Source of the DNA: CBDBIK01 sp965206145
Lineage (GTDB): Bacteria > Pseudomonadota > Alphaproteobacteria > TMED109
Assembly (NCBI GenBank): GCA_965206145.1
Contig: CBDBIK010000002.1
Span: forward strand, 496,001 to 560,000
Direction of reading: 5' to 3'
DNA: 64,000 nt
The notes under the pieces are model-generated. The model saw only the letters and a list, made by a program, of their open reading frames with translations. It had not been told where the DNA came from and ran no database searches. Both the position numbers and the translations under genes were made by a program. How positions within the stretch are numbered: position 1 is the stretch's first letter; each line of letters starts with the position of its first letter. Of this stretch, positions 52,878 through 59,696 are shown piece by piece.

Positions 52878-53578
52878 CGGTCGGGCCCGTCGAACAGCGG
52901 TGCGAGCATTTCCCGCCTCGTCTCCTCAAGACGAACAGCAGCACCATCGAACTCGCGCTCCAGCGCCATGCGCAGGGCGTTGCGCCGGTTGCCGTGAAGG
53001 GCTCCCATGAGAGCGGTATTCCCCACGACCTCGGCGGCAATCCGCGCCGCGTCGCGGTACGAGCGATGGACGAGCTTGCAGGCCGAACGGACCCGGGAAT
53101 GCGCCGCCGCCGCCATGTCGGACGCCTCCTCCGGTGATGCCGGCACCCTCGATACCCGCTGACGTAGCTCTGCGCATTCGCGCTCAAGCTCCTGGATGCG
53201 GCCCCGGGTCGTCCTCTCCTGGACGGCAGCGCGCAGCTCCGAGCGGGACAACTCACCCACCTCGATCCGGTCGAGGAAGGCGTCGGCCTCTGATGCCGGC
53301 AGGCCGCGCACCTCCGCATGTACCGAAATGGCAAGGGTGAATCGCCGGCGATTCACCTCGAAAGCCCTGGCCGTGCTTGAAAACCGGATTAATTTCTCAG
53401 GGGACATCCCGATCCGGCGGGCCGTCTCCCGGAGCGACACGCCGTCCTCCTCAGCAATGGTGTTGGCAAGGTCGCCCAATTCCCACGCCGCCGCCTGGCG
53501 CGACCCGACAAGCTGCCGACAGCGCTCCAGCCGCTTATCCAGCAGGCTGCCTCGCAGAATGCGGGCGGGGGCGCTCAC
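52874..53578 (-). CDS. HTH DNA-binding early protein (ParB/KorB-like N-terminus)
   Basis: 234 residues from a GTG. The region VSLRETARRIGMSPEKLIRF is a clear helix-turn-helix inside a larger helical domain (AAAWELGDLANTIAEEDG, VHEAL-like SVHAEVRGLPASEADAFLDR). A coiled-coil (RIQELERECAELRQRV) and a basic tail follow. The layout recalls ParB/KorB-type site binders. A 20-bp palindrome stands 21 bp before the start and another lies within the coding sequence, so this protein is the prime candidate to bind it and control itself. No function in Mu corresponds directly. Confidence 0.65.
   Translation of the reverse strand: MSAPARILRGSLLDKRLERCRQLVGSRQAAAWELGDLANTIAEEDGVSLRETARRIGMSPEKLIRFSSTARAFEVNRRRFTLAISVHAEVRGLPASEADAFLDRIEVGELSRSELRAAVQERTTRGRIQELERECAELRQRVSRVPASPEEASDMAAAAHSRVRSACKLVHRSYRDAARIAAEVVGNTALMGALHGNRRNALRMALEREFDGAAVRLEETRREMLAPLFDGPDR
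53337..53356. promoter_or_regulatory. 20-bp palindrome copy 1 (inside the HTH gene)
   Basis: GTGAATCGCCGGCGATTCAC, perfect dyad, 22 bp if the flanking G/C is counted. It lies within codons for VNRRRFT of the HTH protein gene. Confidence 0.85.
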
Positions 53579-53598
53579 GCGGCCCGAATTTCCAGGGG

Positions 53599-53618
53599 GT
53601 GAATCGCCGGCGATTCAC
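53599..53618. promoter_or_regulatory. 20-bp palindrome copy 2 (before the HTH gene)
   Basis: Same 20-bp core, extended to a perfect 34-bp palindrome (53592-53625). It ends 21 bp before the GTG of the HTH gene and lies downstream of the first tRNA-like gene. Confidence 0.85.
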
Positions 53619-53684
53619 CCCCTGGCCCACTGACAACGTTGGCCAAGGAGACAGATTTTCCGAGAGAGTCCGGCAGCGAAGGGA

Positions 53685-53763
53685 TGGTGCCCAGGGGCGG
53701 GATCGAACCGCCGACACCGCAGGCGCATGAGCCCGCGTGCTCTACCAGCTGAGCTACCTGGGC
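53685..53763 (-). tRNA. tRNA-like gene A, CAT in an enlarged anticodon arm
   Basis: Minus strand. Acceptor GCCCAGG/CCTGGGC, D arm GCTC-AGCTGGTA-GAGC, T arm GGCGG-TTCGATC-CCGCC, variable GTGTC and encoded CCA are all standard. The anticodon arm is 20 nt instead of 17: stem CGCGG/CTGCG encloses GCTCATGCGC. That could be a 10-nt loop, or a 7-bp stem with a 6-nt loop. CAT preceded by T fits a Met or Ile2 anticodon with three extra bases after it. Total 79 nt. It may be a working tRNA, a frameshift-prone one, or a tRNA mimic. Confidence 0.75.
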
Positions 53764-53796
53764 GATCGGAGAAAGAACTCCCCGGATTTCCAGGGG

Positions 53797-53816
53797 GTGA
53801 ATCGCCGGCGATTCAC
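53797..53816. promoter_or_regulatory. 20-bp palindrome copy 3 (before tRNA-like gene A)
   Basis: Same core, 33 bases between its left edge and the 5' end of tRNA-like gene A, so it would overlap the -35 region of a promoter for that gene. Confidence 0.85.
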
Positions 53817-53882
53817 CTCCGGACCCCCTGACAACGTTGGCCGAGGAGACAGATTTTCCGAGAGAGTCCGGCGGCGGAGGGA

Positions 53883-53961
53883 TGGTGCCCAGGGACGGGA
53901 TCGAACCGCCGACACCGCAGGTGCATGAGCCCGCGTGCTCTACCAGCTGAGCTACCTGGGC
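53883..53961 (-). tRNA. tRNA-like gene B, CAT in an enlarged anticodon arm
   Basis: Copy of gene A with two differences. GCTCATGCAC replaces GCTCATGCGC, which breaks one extra loop pair and favours an 8-nt loop. In the T stem CCGTC replaces CCGCC, leaving a G-U pair. Both changes keep the cloverleaf, which argues for selection on tRNA shape. It is 79 nt with CCA. Confidence 0.75.
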
Positions 53962-53994
53962 GATCGGAGCAAGAACTCTCCGGATTTCCGGGGG

Positions 53995-54014
53995 GTGAAT
54001 CGCCGGCGATTCAC
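53995..54014. promoter_or_regulatory. 20-bp palindrome copy 4 (before tRNA-like gene B)
   Basis: Same core, with exactly the same distance to tRNA-like gene B as copy 3 has to gene A. Copies 2, 3 and 4 are spaced 198 bp apart. Confidence 0.85.
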
Positions 54015-54091
54015 TTCCTAACCCGTCGGTGACGACAACACGGCGGGAGCCCGCGCTCATCGCGCGGCTCCGTACATACGACCGATATAAC

Positions 54092-54358
54092 TCATGCAGC
54101 TGCTTTCGTACGGCCCGACGGGCCATCATCAATAGGGCTGGGTCGCGAGACATCCTTGGGCCAGGTCAAACCAGCAGGCCATTGATCCGAGAAAGAGCGA
54201 ATGACTTCCCTTGCTCGTCGCTCAGTAATCGTGTGGCCTTCCTCAAGGCGACGGAAGAATGCTCCATGGCCACAGATTTTCTTGCCAATGGTTGACATGG
54301 CTAGACCTTGTGACTTGGCGTATGCTTGTCCGAGCAAGATGAGGGAGGTGGTATACAC
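54092..54358 (-). CDS. Small Cro/Ner-like regulator, first gene of the leftward operon
   Basis: 88 residues. The body (GLAMSTIGKKICGHGAFFRR, LEEGHTITERRAREVIRSFS) fits a small lambda-repressor-like helical domain seen in phage proteins that end in a WP-rich tail (DQWPAGLTWPKDVSRP). It is divergent from the S24 repressor, where Mu has ner and lambda has cro. It probably turns down early or repressor transcription. Confidence 0.7.
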   Translation of the reverse strand: MYTTSLILLGQAYAKSQGLAMSTIGKKICGHGAFFRRLEEGHTITERRAREVIRSFSDQWPAGLTWPKDVSRPSPIDDGPSGRTKAAA

Positions 54359-54368
54359 AGCCCTTATA

Positions 54369-54395
54369 GTGGAACATATACCGCCACCCTGTCAA
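54369..54395 (-). promoter_or_regulatory. Leftward early promoter with operator in the spacer
   Basis: On the minus strand a consensus TTGACA (54390-54395) is followed by a spacer that holds GGTATATGTTCCAC (54369-54382), then CACTATAAG as a weak -10 region. The 14-bp element recurs with two changes at 54440-54453, so it is a likely repressor or Cro operator. Confidence 0.5.
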
Positions 54396-54439
54396 CCTCT
54401 TCCATCGTCGTCGGGATATGGAAGCTGTCGCAGGAGAGT

Positions 54440-54453
54440 GGTATGTTTTCCAC
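54440..54453 (+). promoter_or_regulatory. Second operator-like element before the repressor start
   Basis: GGTATGTTTTCCAC, 12 of 14 bases as in the early-promoter element, in opposite orientation and directly abutting the ATG at 54454. It fits autoregulation of the repressor. A GGTATA half-like match also starts at 54350. Confidence 0.45.
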
Positions 54454-55185
54454 ATGCCCGCCTCACACTTCGCAGCGATCATTCGCGCCCGGCTGCAAGA
54501 GACAGGGAACACGCCAATTGGCGCGGCGCGGCAAGCAGGTCTGCCTCGCGACGCCATTCGCTCGGTTCTACGCGGTCACCCCCCTACCGTGCCCCGCGCC
54601 GCCGAAATCTGCGATGCCCTCGGTCTTGAATTCTACGTTGGTCCCCCACGCGAGGAACCCGGGGCCGCACTCGGTGATCGACTCAATGAGGTGCAAGCCG
54701 AGCTCGAACGCCTCCATGGGCAGGCATTGGCAGCGACCAAATCCATGGTGGCGCCGGTTGACGGGAGCGGTGAGGAGGATCCGAGCAAACGCTACATTGA
54801 GATGCTGGAGGTGGAGCCATCCGCCGGTGGGGGCTCTCACATTGAGGACGCTCCAGTCCGAGGGCGCCTCGCGTTCCGGCGCGCCTGGCTCAACCTGCAC
54901 GCGCTGATCGCGTCGGAATGCGTAGTCATCCGAGTGCGCGGCGAGTCGATGGAGCCGACGCTTCCGGACAAGTGCTCGATCCTCATCGCGAAGCATCGCA
55001 ACCGGCGTCGGGACAAGCACATCTTCGTGGTGCGCACGGAAGACGGACTGATAGTCAAGAGGGCACGAAAGGATGGCAAGGCCTGGTTGCTCGTTAGCGA
55101 CCATCCGGCGTGGGATCCTGTGCCATGGCCTCGCGACGCCGACGTGATTGGCGAGGTCGTCTGGATGGCGAAGACGCTGGACTGA
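54454..55185 (+). CDS. S24-family phage repressor (CI/LexA-like)
   Basis: 243 residues from MPASHFAAIIRARL. The N-terminal helix-turn-helix has GAARQAGLPRDAIRSVLRGH. A linker follows, then an S24 peptidase domain with nucleophile Ser in VRGESMEPTL and Lys in LIVKRARKDG. Such repressors hold the prophage silent and self-cleave on RecA activation. The ATG is chosen because the operator-like element abuts it; an upstream ATG at 54418 would put that element inside the gene. Neither start has an ideal ribosome site. Confidence 0.85.
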   Translation: MPASHFAAIIRARLQETGNTPIGAARQAGLPRDAIRSVLRGHPPTVPRAAEICDALGLEFYVGPPREEPGAALGDRLNEVQAELERLHGQALAATKSMVAPVDGSGEEDPSKRYIEMLEVEPSAGGGSHIEDAPVRGRLAFRRAWLNLHALIASECVVIRVRGESMEPTLPDKCSILIAKHRNRRRDKHIFVVRTEDGLIVKRARKDGKAWLLVSDHPAWDPVPWPRDADVIGEVVWMAKTLD

Positions 55186-55242
55186 CAGGGCACATGAAAT
55201 GCCCGCATTGCGACACCCGGACACACGAGGTCTGGGAGCGGA
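55109..55242 (+). repeat. Imperfect direct repeat, copy 1 (repressor end plus DUF4145 start)
   Basis: Covers the last codons of the repressor and the first of a DUF4145-like frame. It aligns with 55751-55880 at roughly three bases in four, including a shared CTCGCGACGCCGACGTG. Confidence 0.75.
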
Positions 55243-55307
55243 ACTTTACTAATTTACACCCACCCTATGGATTAAGTAATATCGATCCTGTCACCGGATT
55301 AAGCTAG
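55194..55307 (+). pseudogene. DUF4145-type N-terminal fragment
   Basis: 37 codons: MKCPHCDTRTHEVWERNF, with the same zinc-ribbon start as the intact gene at 55832 (MICPHCYVGIHEDWETHK). It then diverges and stops. It is a leftover of the duplication around the lipoprotein gene. Confidence 0.55.
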
Positions 55308-55439
55308 CCTTGCAAAGGACAGAATGTCATGAATACGATACCGCTTTTTAAGCGTTTTCTTACTACAAAGGGTTTTTGCTCGGGGAAGTTGTTAAAGCGC
55401 AAGTACTGGGCTGGGCGCGACACTGGGAAGAAAGGGGTC

Positions 55440-55697
55440 ATGCAATACAGGAAATTGCTGCTCCTAAGCCTATGTGGGATATCTCTACCAGGATGCGCTG
55501 CGGGACCAGCTGTAATTGTAGATCTTGAAACGGATAAAGTGGTTGTTAGGAAGAACATATCAACACCCGACGAAGAGGTAGAAGCTAAGGCTCGTGAGGG
55601 CTGCGCTCTACATGACCGCGTTCCGAAGCCCCTGAGTGTGTCTTGCCTAGATCAATATTGCTTTTCTTCAAATCACCTTTTCGCGTGCCTAGAGTAG
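55440..55697 (+). CDS. Small prophage lipoprotein (cargo gene)
   Basis: 85 residues: MQYRKLLLLSLCGISLPGCA is a lipoprotein signal with lipobox LPGC, followed by AGPAVIVDLETDKVVVRKN and a Cys-containing end (GCALHDRVP, CLDQYCF). AT-rich compared with the phage around it. Small exported lipoproteins next to repressors often alter the lysogen's surface, for example blocking superinfection, but that is inference. A longer frame starts at 55329; the AAAGGGG before 55440 supports the shorter one. Confidence 0.65.
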   Translation: MQYRKLLLLSLCGISLPGCAAGPAVIVDLETDKVVVRKNISTPDEEVEAKAREGCALHDRVPKPLSVSCLDQYCFSSNHLFACLE

Positions 55698-55750
55698 GGC
55701 TTCCCTTGGAAACACCATTCAAATGTAGTTGGTGTTGCCACTCAACTTAG

Positions 55751-55880
55751 CGTGGGATCCAGTTCCATGATCTCGCGACGCCGACGTGGTCGGCAAGGTC
55801 GTCTGAATGGCAGGACACTTGGCTTAAGAACATGATCTGCCCACATTGCTACGTCGGGATACACGAGGATTGGGAAACGC
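55751..55880 (+). repeat. Imperfect direct repeat, copy 2
   Basis: Second copy of the repressor-end/DUF4145-start segment. The repressor part is here non-coding (stops in frame), and the DUF4145 part is the live gene start. The two copies bracket the lipoprotein gene. Confidence 0.75.
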
Positions 55881-56563
55881 ATAAGGTTGAAACGCGAAGC
55901 CGTCAGAATCCTACAGACGTATTCTTTAACAATGAAAAATTCGATCTGTTCTATCTGGTAAAGGTAATGATGCTGACATGCCCAGAATGTGACGAGCTAG
56001 CTATCAAACTTCACATGGTAAAAGAAATTTGTTCGAACGGGGTTCGTGGAGGCCAGATAAATCATTATCATGATGCATTCATTGCCTTTCCGCCTCATTC
56101 ATCATCGCACCCTCCAGCTCCCTATGATGTTCCTGAAGAACAGCGAAACAACTACAAAGAGGCATGCGAGGTACTGCCGATAAGTCCCAAGGCCTCGGCG
56201 ACATTGAGCCGACGCATTTTGCAGATGATTCTGATGGAGCAAGGCTATGAGAACCAGAACCTTGCCAAGCAGATTGATGATGTTCTGAAGGAGAAGGATT
56301 CTGAACAATCCTTGCCTCCGGCACTCCACCGTAGCATCAGCGCCGTGCGAAATTTTGGCAATTTCTCAGCGCATCCCATAACGGACAAGACGACGCTCCA
56401 GATCATCGAAGTGGAGCCTGAAGAAGCGGAATGGTGCCTGGATATCATCTTTGATTTGTTCGACCATTATTATGTCAAACCTGCAGACGCTAAGAGAAGA
56501 AAAGAGGAGTTGGATATTAAGCTGGCCGCTGCAGGAAAACCGACCAGCGAAATCCCATTCTAA
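55832..56563 (+). CDS. DUF4145-domain protein with N-terminal zinc ribbon
   Basis: 243 residues. CPHC at residues 3-6 and CPEC near 50 form a likely zinc ribbon. The DUF4145 body has ASATLSRRILQMILMEQGYE, LAKQIDDVLKEKDSEQSLPP and AVRNFGNFSAHPITDKTT. DUF4145 proteins occur alone or fused to restriction and defence enzymes; the function is unknown. AT-rich and outside the phage operons, so it is probably a cargo gene acting in the lysogen. It is followed by a gap containing the late dyad. Confidence 0.75.
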   Translation: MICPHCYVGIHEDWETHKVETRSRQNPTDVFFNNEKFDLFYLVKVMMLTCPECDELAIKLHMVKEICSNGVRGGQINHYHDAFIAFPPHSSSHPPAPYDVPEEQRNNYKEACEVLPISPKASATLSRRILQMILMEQGYENQNLAKQIDDVLKEKDSEQSLPPALHRSISAVRNFGNFSAHPITDKTTLQIIEVEPEEAEWCLDIIFDLFDHYYVKPADAKRRKEELDIKLAAAGKPTSEIPF

Positions 56564-56617
56564 CGTCAATTCATGGTGGAATCGCTTGGCCAACCGGCTT
56601 CCGCAGACTGATTTTCC

Positions 56618-56634
56618 TGTGACACCTGTCACCT
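56618..56634 (+). promoter_or_regulatory. Late-operon dyad, head copy
   Basis: TGTGACACCTGTCACCT, identical to the lysis-operon site and in the same orientation relative to its genes. It lies 56 bp before the protease gene, the place of the Mu PI promoter. Confidence 0.65.
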
Positions 56635-56690
56635 TTACGCCCACTTAGTTCTCTCTCACGATTCGCCTTCCGACCATCGGAGGCGGATCC

Positions 56691-57959
56691 ATGCCTGCGA
56701 AGTTCTCAGCCCTCGACGGGTGGTTCGACGTCTTCCGGACCGGCACTCACACGGACATGCGCGGCTCCGAAAACAGTTTTGACGCGGCGACCCTCGACGG
56801 GATCGTCGCCAATTATGCCGTGCAGGATCCTGTCCCGGTTGTTGTCGGGCACCCTGAAGACGATGCCCCCGCTTACGGCTGGGTCGATCGAATTCGACGC
56901 GTTGGTGACCGCCTCCAGGCGCGACTTCGTGACATTGCGCCGGCGTTCCGCGAGGCGGTCGAGGAGGGTCGATACGCCGGCCGTTCGGTGGCGTTACTCA
57001 AGGGCCAGGACGGCACTTTCGCGCTGCGGCATATTGGCTTCCTGGGCGGTGCGGCACCGGCTGTAAGCGGCCTGGCGCCGACGCGGTTCGCGGCGCCGGC
57101 ATCATTTGCGACTTACGAGTTCGCCTCCAGCGAGGGTGTCCTCCGGGACGGGATCCGGCGGATTGCTGCGGTGCTGCGCAGCGTGCGCGAGTGGATCATC
57201 GACAGCAACGATCTGGAGACGGCCGACAGGATCGTGCCCGCATGGCAGCTGGAGGGCATTGAACCATCCGCCCGCGAGGACGGCCACGACGACGTGTCCG
57301 GCGACGCGACGACCAATTTTTCCGAGCGCGTTGACCTCCCGGAGGGGGGACCTGCAGCGCCGGCTACCGACATCAATGACATCACCGAAACCAACAAGGA
57401 GGCAGAAATGCCCGAAGACGACAAGACTCCGGCCGGAGGCCGGGAAGATTCACCGTCCAGTGCCGCGCTCAAGAAGCGGACGGCGGAGCTCGCCGCCCGT
57501 GAGAAGGCTCTTGCCGCGAAGGAGACCGCGTTCGCGGAGCGCGAGCGCACCGCGGCGGCGGAAGCCGAGATCGAGAAAGCTATCTCGGACGGGCGACTTC
57601 TACCGCGTGAGAAGGCGGGCGCGGTAGCGTTCCTGACCTCGCTCGGCGACGGGGACGGAGCGACGACGCTCTCGTTCGCGGGGGCCGACGCTGGCCGGAT
57701 CGAAACATCGCCGCGTGAGTGGTTCCTCGAGTTTGTTGGCGGCCTCAACAAGCGGGTCGACTACGCCGAACGTTCGAACCCTGCCCGCACACCGTCCGAA
57801 GACGGTGCCCTTGCCGACGACCGCTTGGCTAACGAGCGGGTTGCTGCGCGGGCCCGGGCCTACATGAAGACGGCGCGCGAGCGCGACGAGACGGTGACGT
57901 ATGCCGCCGCGGTCGATGCTGTTCGCGCCAATGCCGACACCAACACGAGGGAGGCTTAG
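56691..57959 (+). CDS. Head maturation protease with in-frame scaffold (Mu gpI/gpZ-like)
   Basis: 422 residues behind GGAGGCGG. The N-terminal 150 residues are the Mu gpI-type protease: FDVFRTGTHTDMRGSENSFD, VPVVVGHPEDDAPAYGWVD, RYAGRSVALLKG. The middle is acidic. The C-terminal 180 residues are helical and charged (AALKKRTAELAAREKALAAK, EIEKAISDGRLLPREKAGAV), as in scaffolds. It cleaves scaffold and itself during prohead maturation. An internal start makes the scaffold alone. Confidence 0.85.
   Translation: MPAKFSALDGWFDVFRTGTHTDMRGSENSFDAATLDGIVANYAVQDPVPVVVGHPEDDAPAYGWVDRIRRVGDRLQARLRDIAPAFREAVEEGRYAGRSVALLKGQDGTFALRHIGFLGGAAPAVSGLAPTRFAAPASFATYEFASSEGVLRDGIRRIAAVLRSVREWIIDSNDLETADRIVPAWQLEGIEPSAREDGHDDVSGDATTNFSERVDLPEGGPAAPATDINDITETNKEAEMPEDDKTPAGGREDSPSSAALKKRTAELAAREKALAAKETAFAERERTAAAEAEIEKAISDGRLLPREKAGAVAFLTSLGDGDGATTLSFAGADAGRIETSPREWFLEFVGGLNKRVDYAERSNPARTPSEDGALADDRLANERVAARARAYMKTARERDETVTYAAAVDAVRANADTNTREA
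57408..57959 (+). CDS. Internal-start scaffold protein (gpZ-like)
   Basis: Within the protease gene an AAGGAGG (57396-57402) sits five bases before an in-frame ATG (MPEDDKTPAGGRED). The 183-residue product equals the scaffold domain. Mu makes its scaffold gpZ from gene I in the same way. Confidence 0.7.
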   Translation: MPEDDKTPAGGREDSPSSAALKKRTAELAAREKALAAKETAFAERERTAAAEAEIEKAISDGRLLPREKAGAVAFLTSLGDGDGATTLSFAGADAGRIETSPREWFLEFVGGLNKRVDYAERSNPARTPSEDGALADDRLANERVAARARAYMKTARERDETVTYAAAVDAVRANADTNTREA

Positions 57960-58322
57960 ATGCCACGACACGACACACTGATCACTAATCACGTTGCGGA
58001 CGGTGCCGTAAAGGCGCACCGGATCGTGATCCACGGTGCCAAGGCCGGCCAAGCAAAGGAGGCCTCGGACGCGACGAAGCCGCCAATCGGGGTCTCGCAC
58101 GCGATCGATGCTGCCGACGACGCCCGTCTCGACGTGCACCGCGAGGGCATCGCCGAGATCGAGTACGGCGGCACTGTCGCGGCCGGCGACTGCTTGAAGG
58201 CGACCGCCGACGGCAAGGCCGTTTCAACAACGACGGCCAACGACTGGTGCGTTGGCGTTGCCGATCGAGCCGGTGTGACCGGCGACATTGGCAGCGCTCA
58301 CGTCCGACCGCTGCGCTACTAG
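57960..58322 (+). CDS. DUF2190-type capsid-associated protein
   Basis: 120 residues: GAVKAHRIVIHGAKAGQAKE, GVSHAIDAADDARLDVHREG, GDCLKATADGKAV. The pattern is that of DUF2190 head decoration or cement proteins, which lie between protease and major capsid genes. Its ATG follows the protease stop directly. Confidence 0.75.
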   Translation: MPRHDTLITNHVADGAVKAHRIVIHGAKAGQAKEASDATKPPIGVSHAIDAADDARLDVHREGIAEIEYGGTVAAGDCLKATADGKAVSTTTANDWCVGVADRAGVTGDIGSAHVRPLRY

Positions 58323-58340
58323 AGCTAGGAGAACAAGCAC

Positions 58341-59285
58341 ATGCCCCCCTTTGCAATCGAAACCCGCCTCACCCAAATCGCGATGACGGTGAAACCCGAG
58401 GGCCTGATCGCCGATGAGGTGTGTCCGCGGGTGATGGTGCCCGCGGAGAAATTCACATACGCCCGGGGCCGCCCGGGCGAGACTCACAAGATTCCCGAAA
58501 CCCTGATCGGCCGCCGTTCGCGAGCCAATCAGGTGGAATTTGGCACGGATCACGTGACCGAATCGACCGAAGACCACGGCCTTGAGGACTCGGTGCCGGT
58601 GAAAGACGTCCACGTCGCCCGCAGCGGCTCGACGAGTTGGGATCCGCTGGCTGAGGCGACGATGAATACCTCGACGCTGGTGGCGCTGGCGCGCGAGAAA
58701 CGGGTGGCAGACCTGGTGTTTGCGGCTGGAAATTACGAGACAGCTCATCAAGCGACGCTGTCGGGCACATCGCAGTGGTCGCATTCAAACAGCGACCCGA
58801 TCAAATCGATCGCCGAGGCGATGGACAAACCGTTACTGAGGCCGAACGCGCTGGTGCTGGGGCAGTCCTCTTGGACGGCGTTGCGGCGCCACCCGAAGAT
58901 CGTCGAGGCTACGGCGCGCTCGGGTGCGGGCACTGGTGCTGCTGGCCTTGCGATGCGCGATGCGGTGGCGGAGCTGTTCGAGCTCGACCGGATAATTATT
59001 GGACGATCTTTCCACAACTCGGCGGCGAAGGGGCAGAATGCGAGCCACACGCGGCTATGGGGTAAGCATGCCTCTCTGGTCCACCTGAACCCTGCGGTTT
59101 CCGGGGCCATGAGCGCACAACCGACGTACTGCTTCACAGCGGAGTGGATGGGTCGTCAGGTGATGACCTACCACGACGATTCGATTGGCGTTGCCGGTGC
59201 GGAGATCGTCAAAGTCACGGAGTGCGTCAAGGAACTCGTCGCCTGGAAAGCAGCGGGATACCACTTCAAGAACGCGGTTGCCTGA
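58341..59285 (+). CDS. Major capsid protein
   Basis: 314 residues in the position of Mu gpT. LIADEVCPRVMVPAEKFTYA, then VPVKDVHVAR and a HK97-fold-like order (long helix with LVALAREKRVADLVF, P-domain LGQSSWTALRRHPKIVE, ending WMGRQVMTYHDDSIGVAGAE). Similar proteins are annotated as major capsid in siphovirus-like transposable phages. RBS AGGAG upstream. Confidence 0.82.
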   Translation: MPPFAIETRLTQIAMTVKPEGLIADEVCPRVMVPAEKFTYARGRPGETHKIPETLIGRRSRANQVEFGTDHVTESTEDHGLEDSVPVKDVHVARSGSTSWDPLAEATMNTSTLVALAREKRVADLVFAAGNYETAHQATLSGTSQWSHSNSDPIKSIAEAMDKPLLRPNALVLGQSSWTALRRHPKIVEATARSGAGTGAAGLAMRDAVAELFELDRIIIGRSFHNSAAKGQNASHTRLWGKHASLVHLNPAVSGAMSAQPTYCFTAEWMGRQVMTYHDDSIGVAGAEIVKVTECVKELVAWKAAGYHFKNAVA

Positions 59286-59294
59286 GGCCTAGCG

Positions 59295-59696
59295 GTGCCG
59301 TATGCGACCCGCGAGGACTTGGAGGCTCGTTTCTCGGCCGACGAGATCCAACGTTTGGACGATACGAGGTCCGGCCGGGTGATGACGGCGCTTGCGGACA
59401 CGCACGCCGAGCTCGACGGCAAACTCGCTTCGACGTTCGCTCTGCCGCTTGCCGGTGACGAGCATCCGCAGTTGCGACTGATTGCGTGCGACATTGCACG
59501 TGCGAGGCTTTACGGGCGGGAGCTTCCTGACGTCGTGCGTGATCGCGCGCGCCAGGCGCGGAAAACCCTCAAGGGATTGGTCGAGGGCAGCGTGACGCTC
59601 TTTGACGCGCAAGGCGCAGAGATTCCGGCGCGCCAGGTCCGTGACAGCACACCGGACGCTCCGGTGATGACCGCCACCAACCTGACGGGCGTCTGA
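59295..59696 (+). CDS. Mu gp36-like protein (DUF1320), head-tail connector
   Basis: 133 residues from a GTG: MPYATREDLEARFSADEIQR, ARLYGRELPDVVRDRARQAR and LFDAQGAEIPARQV. DUF1320 is the gp36-like connector family. Its stop overlaps the next ATG (TGATG). Confidence 0.85.
   Translation: MPYATREDLEARFSADEIQRLDDTRSGRVMTALADTHAELDGKLASTFALPLAGDEHPQLRLIACDIARARLYGRELPDVVRDRARQARKTLKGLVEGSVTLFDAQGAEIPARQVRDSTPDAPVMTATNLTGV

Larger units (their letters stand above)
53599..53994. repeat. Two tandem 198-bp units: palindrome, spacer, tRNA-like gene
   Basis: Units 53599-53796 and 53797-53994 align throughout with few differences, including GACAACGTTGGCC, AGGAGACAGATTTTCCGAGA and the whole tRNA-like gene. 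A third unit begins at 53995 but only its palindrome is kept. Confidence 0.9.

Noticed and set aside
53592..53625. 34-bp palindrome as an intrinsic terminator
   Set aside because: No loop bases and no T tract, and the shared 20-bp core at four places points to a protein site instead.
53599..54014. CRISPR-like array
   Set aside because: Regular spacing of a palindrome at 198 bp, but the spacers are near-identical copies containing tRNA-like genes, the opposite of CRISPR spacers, and no cas gene is present.
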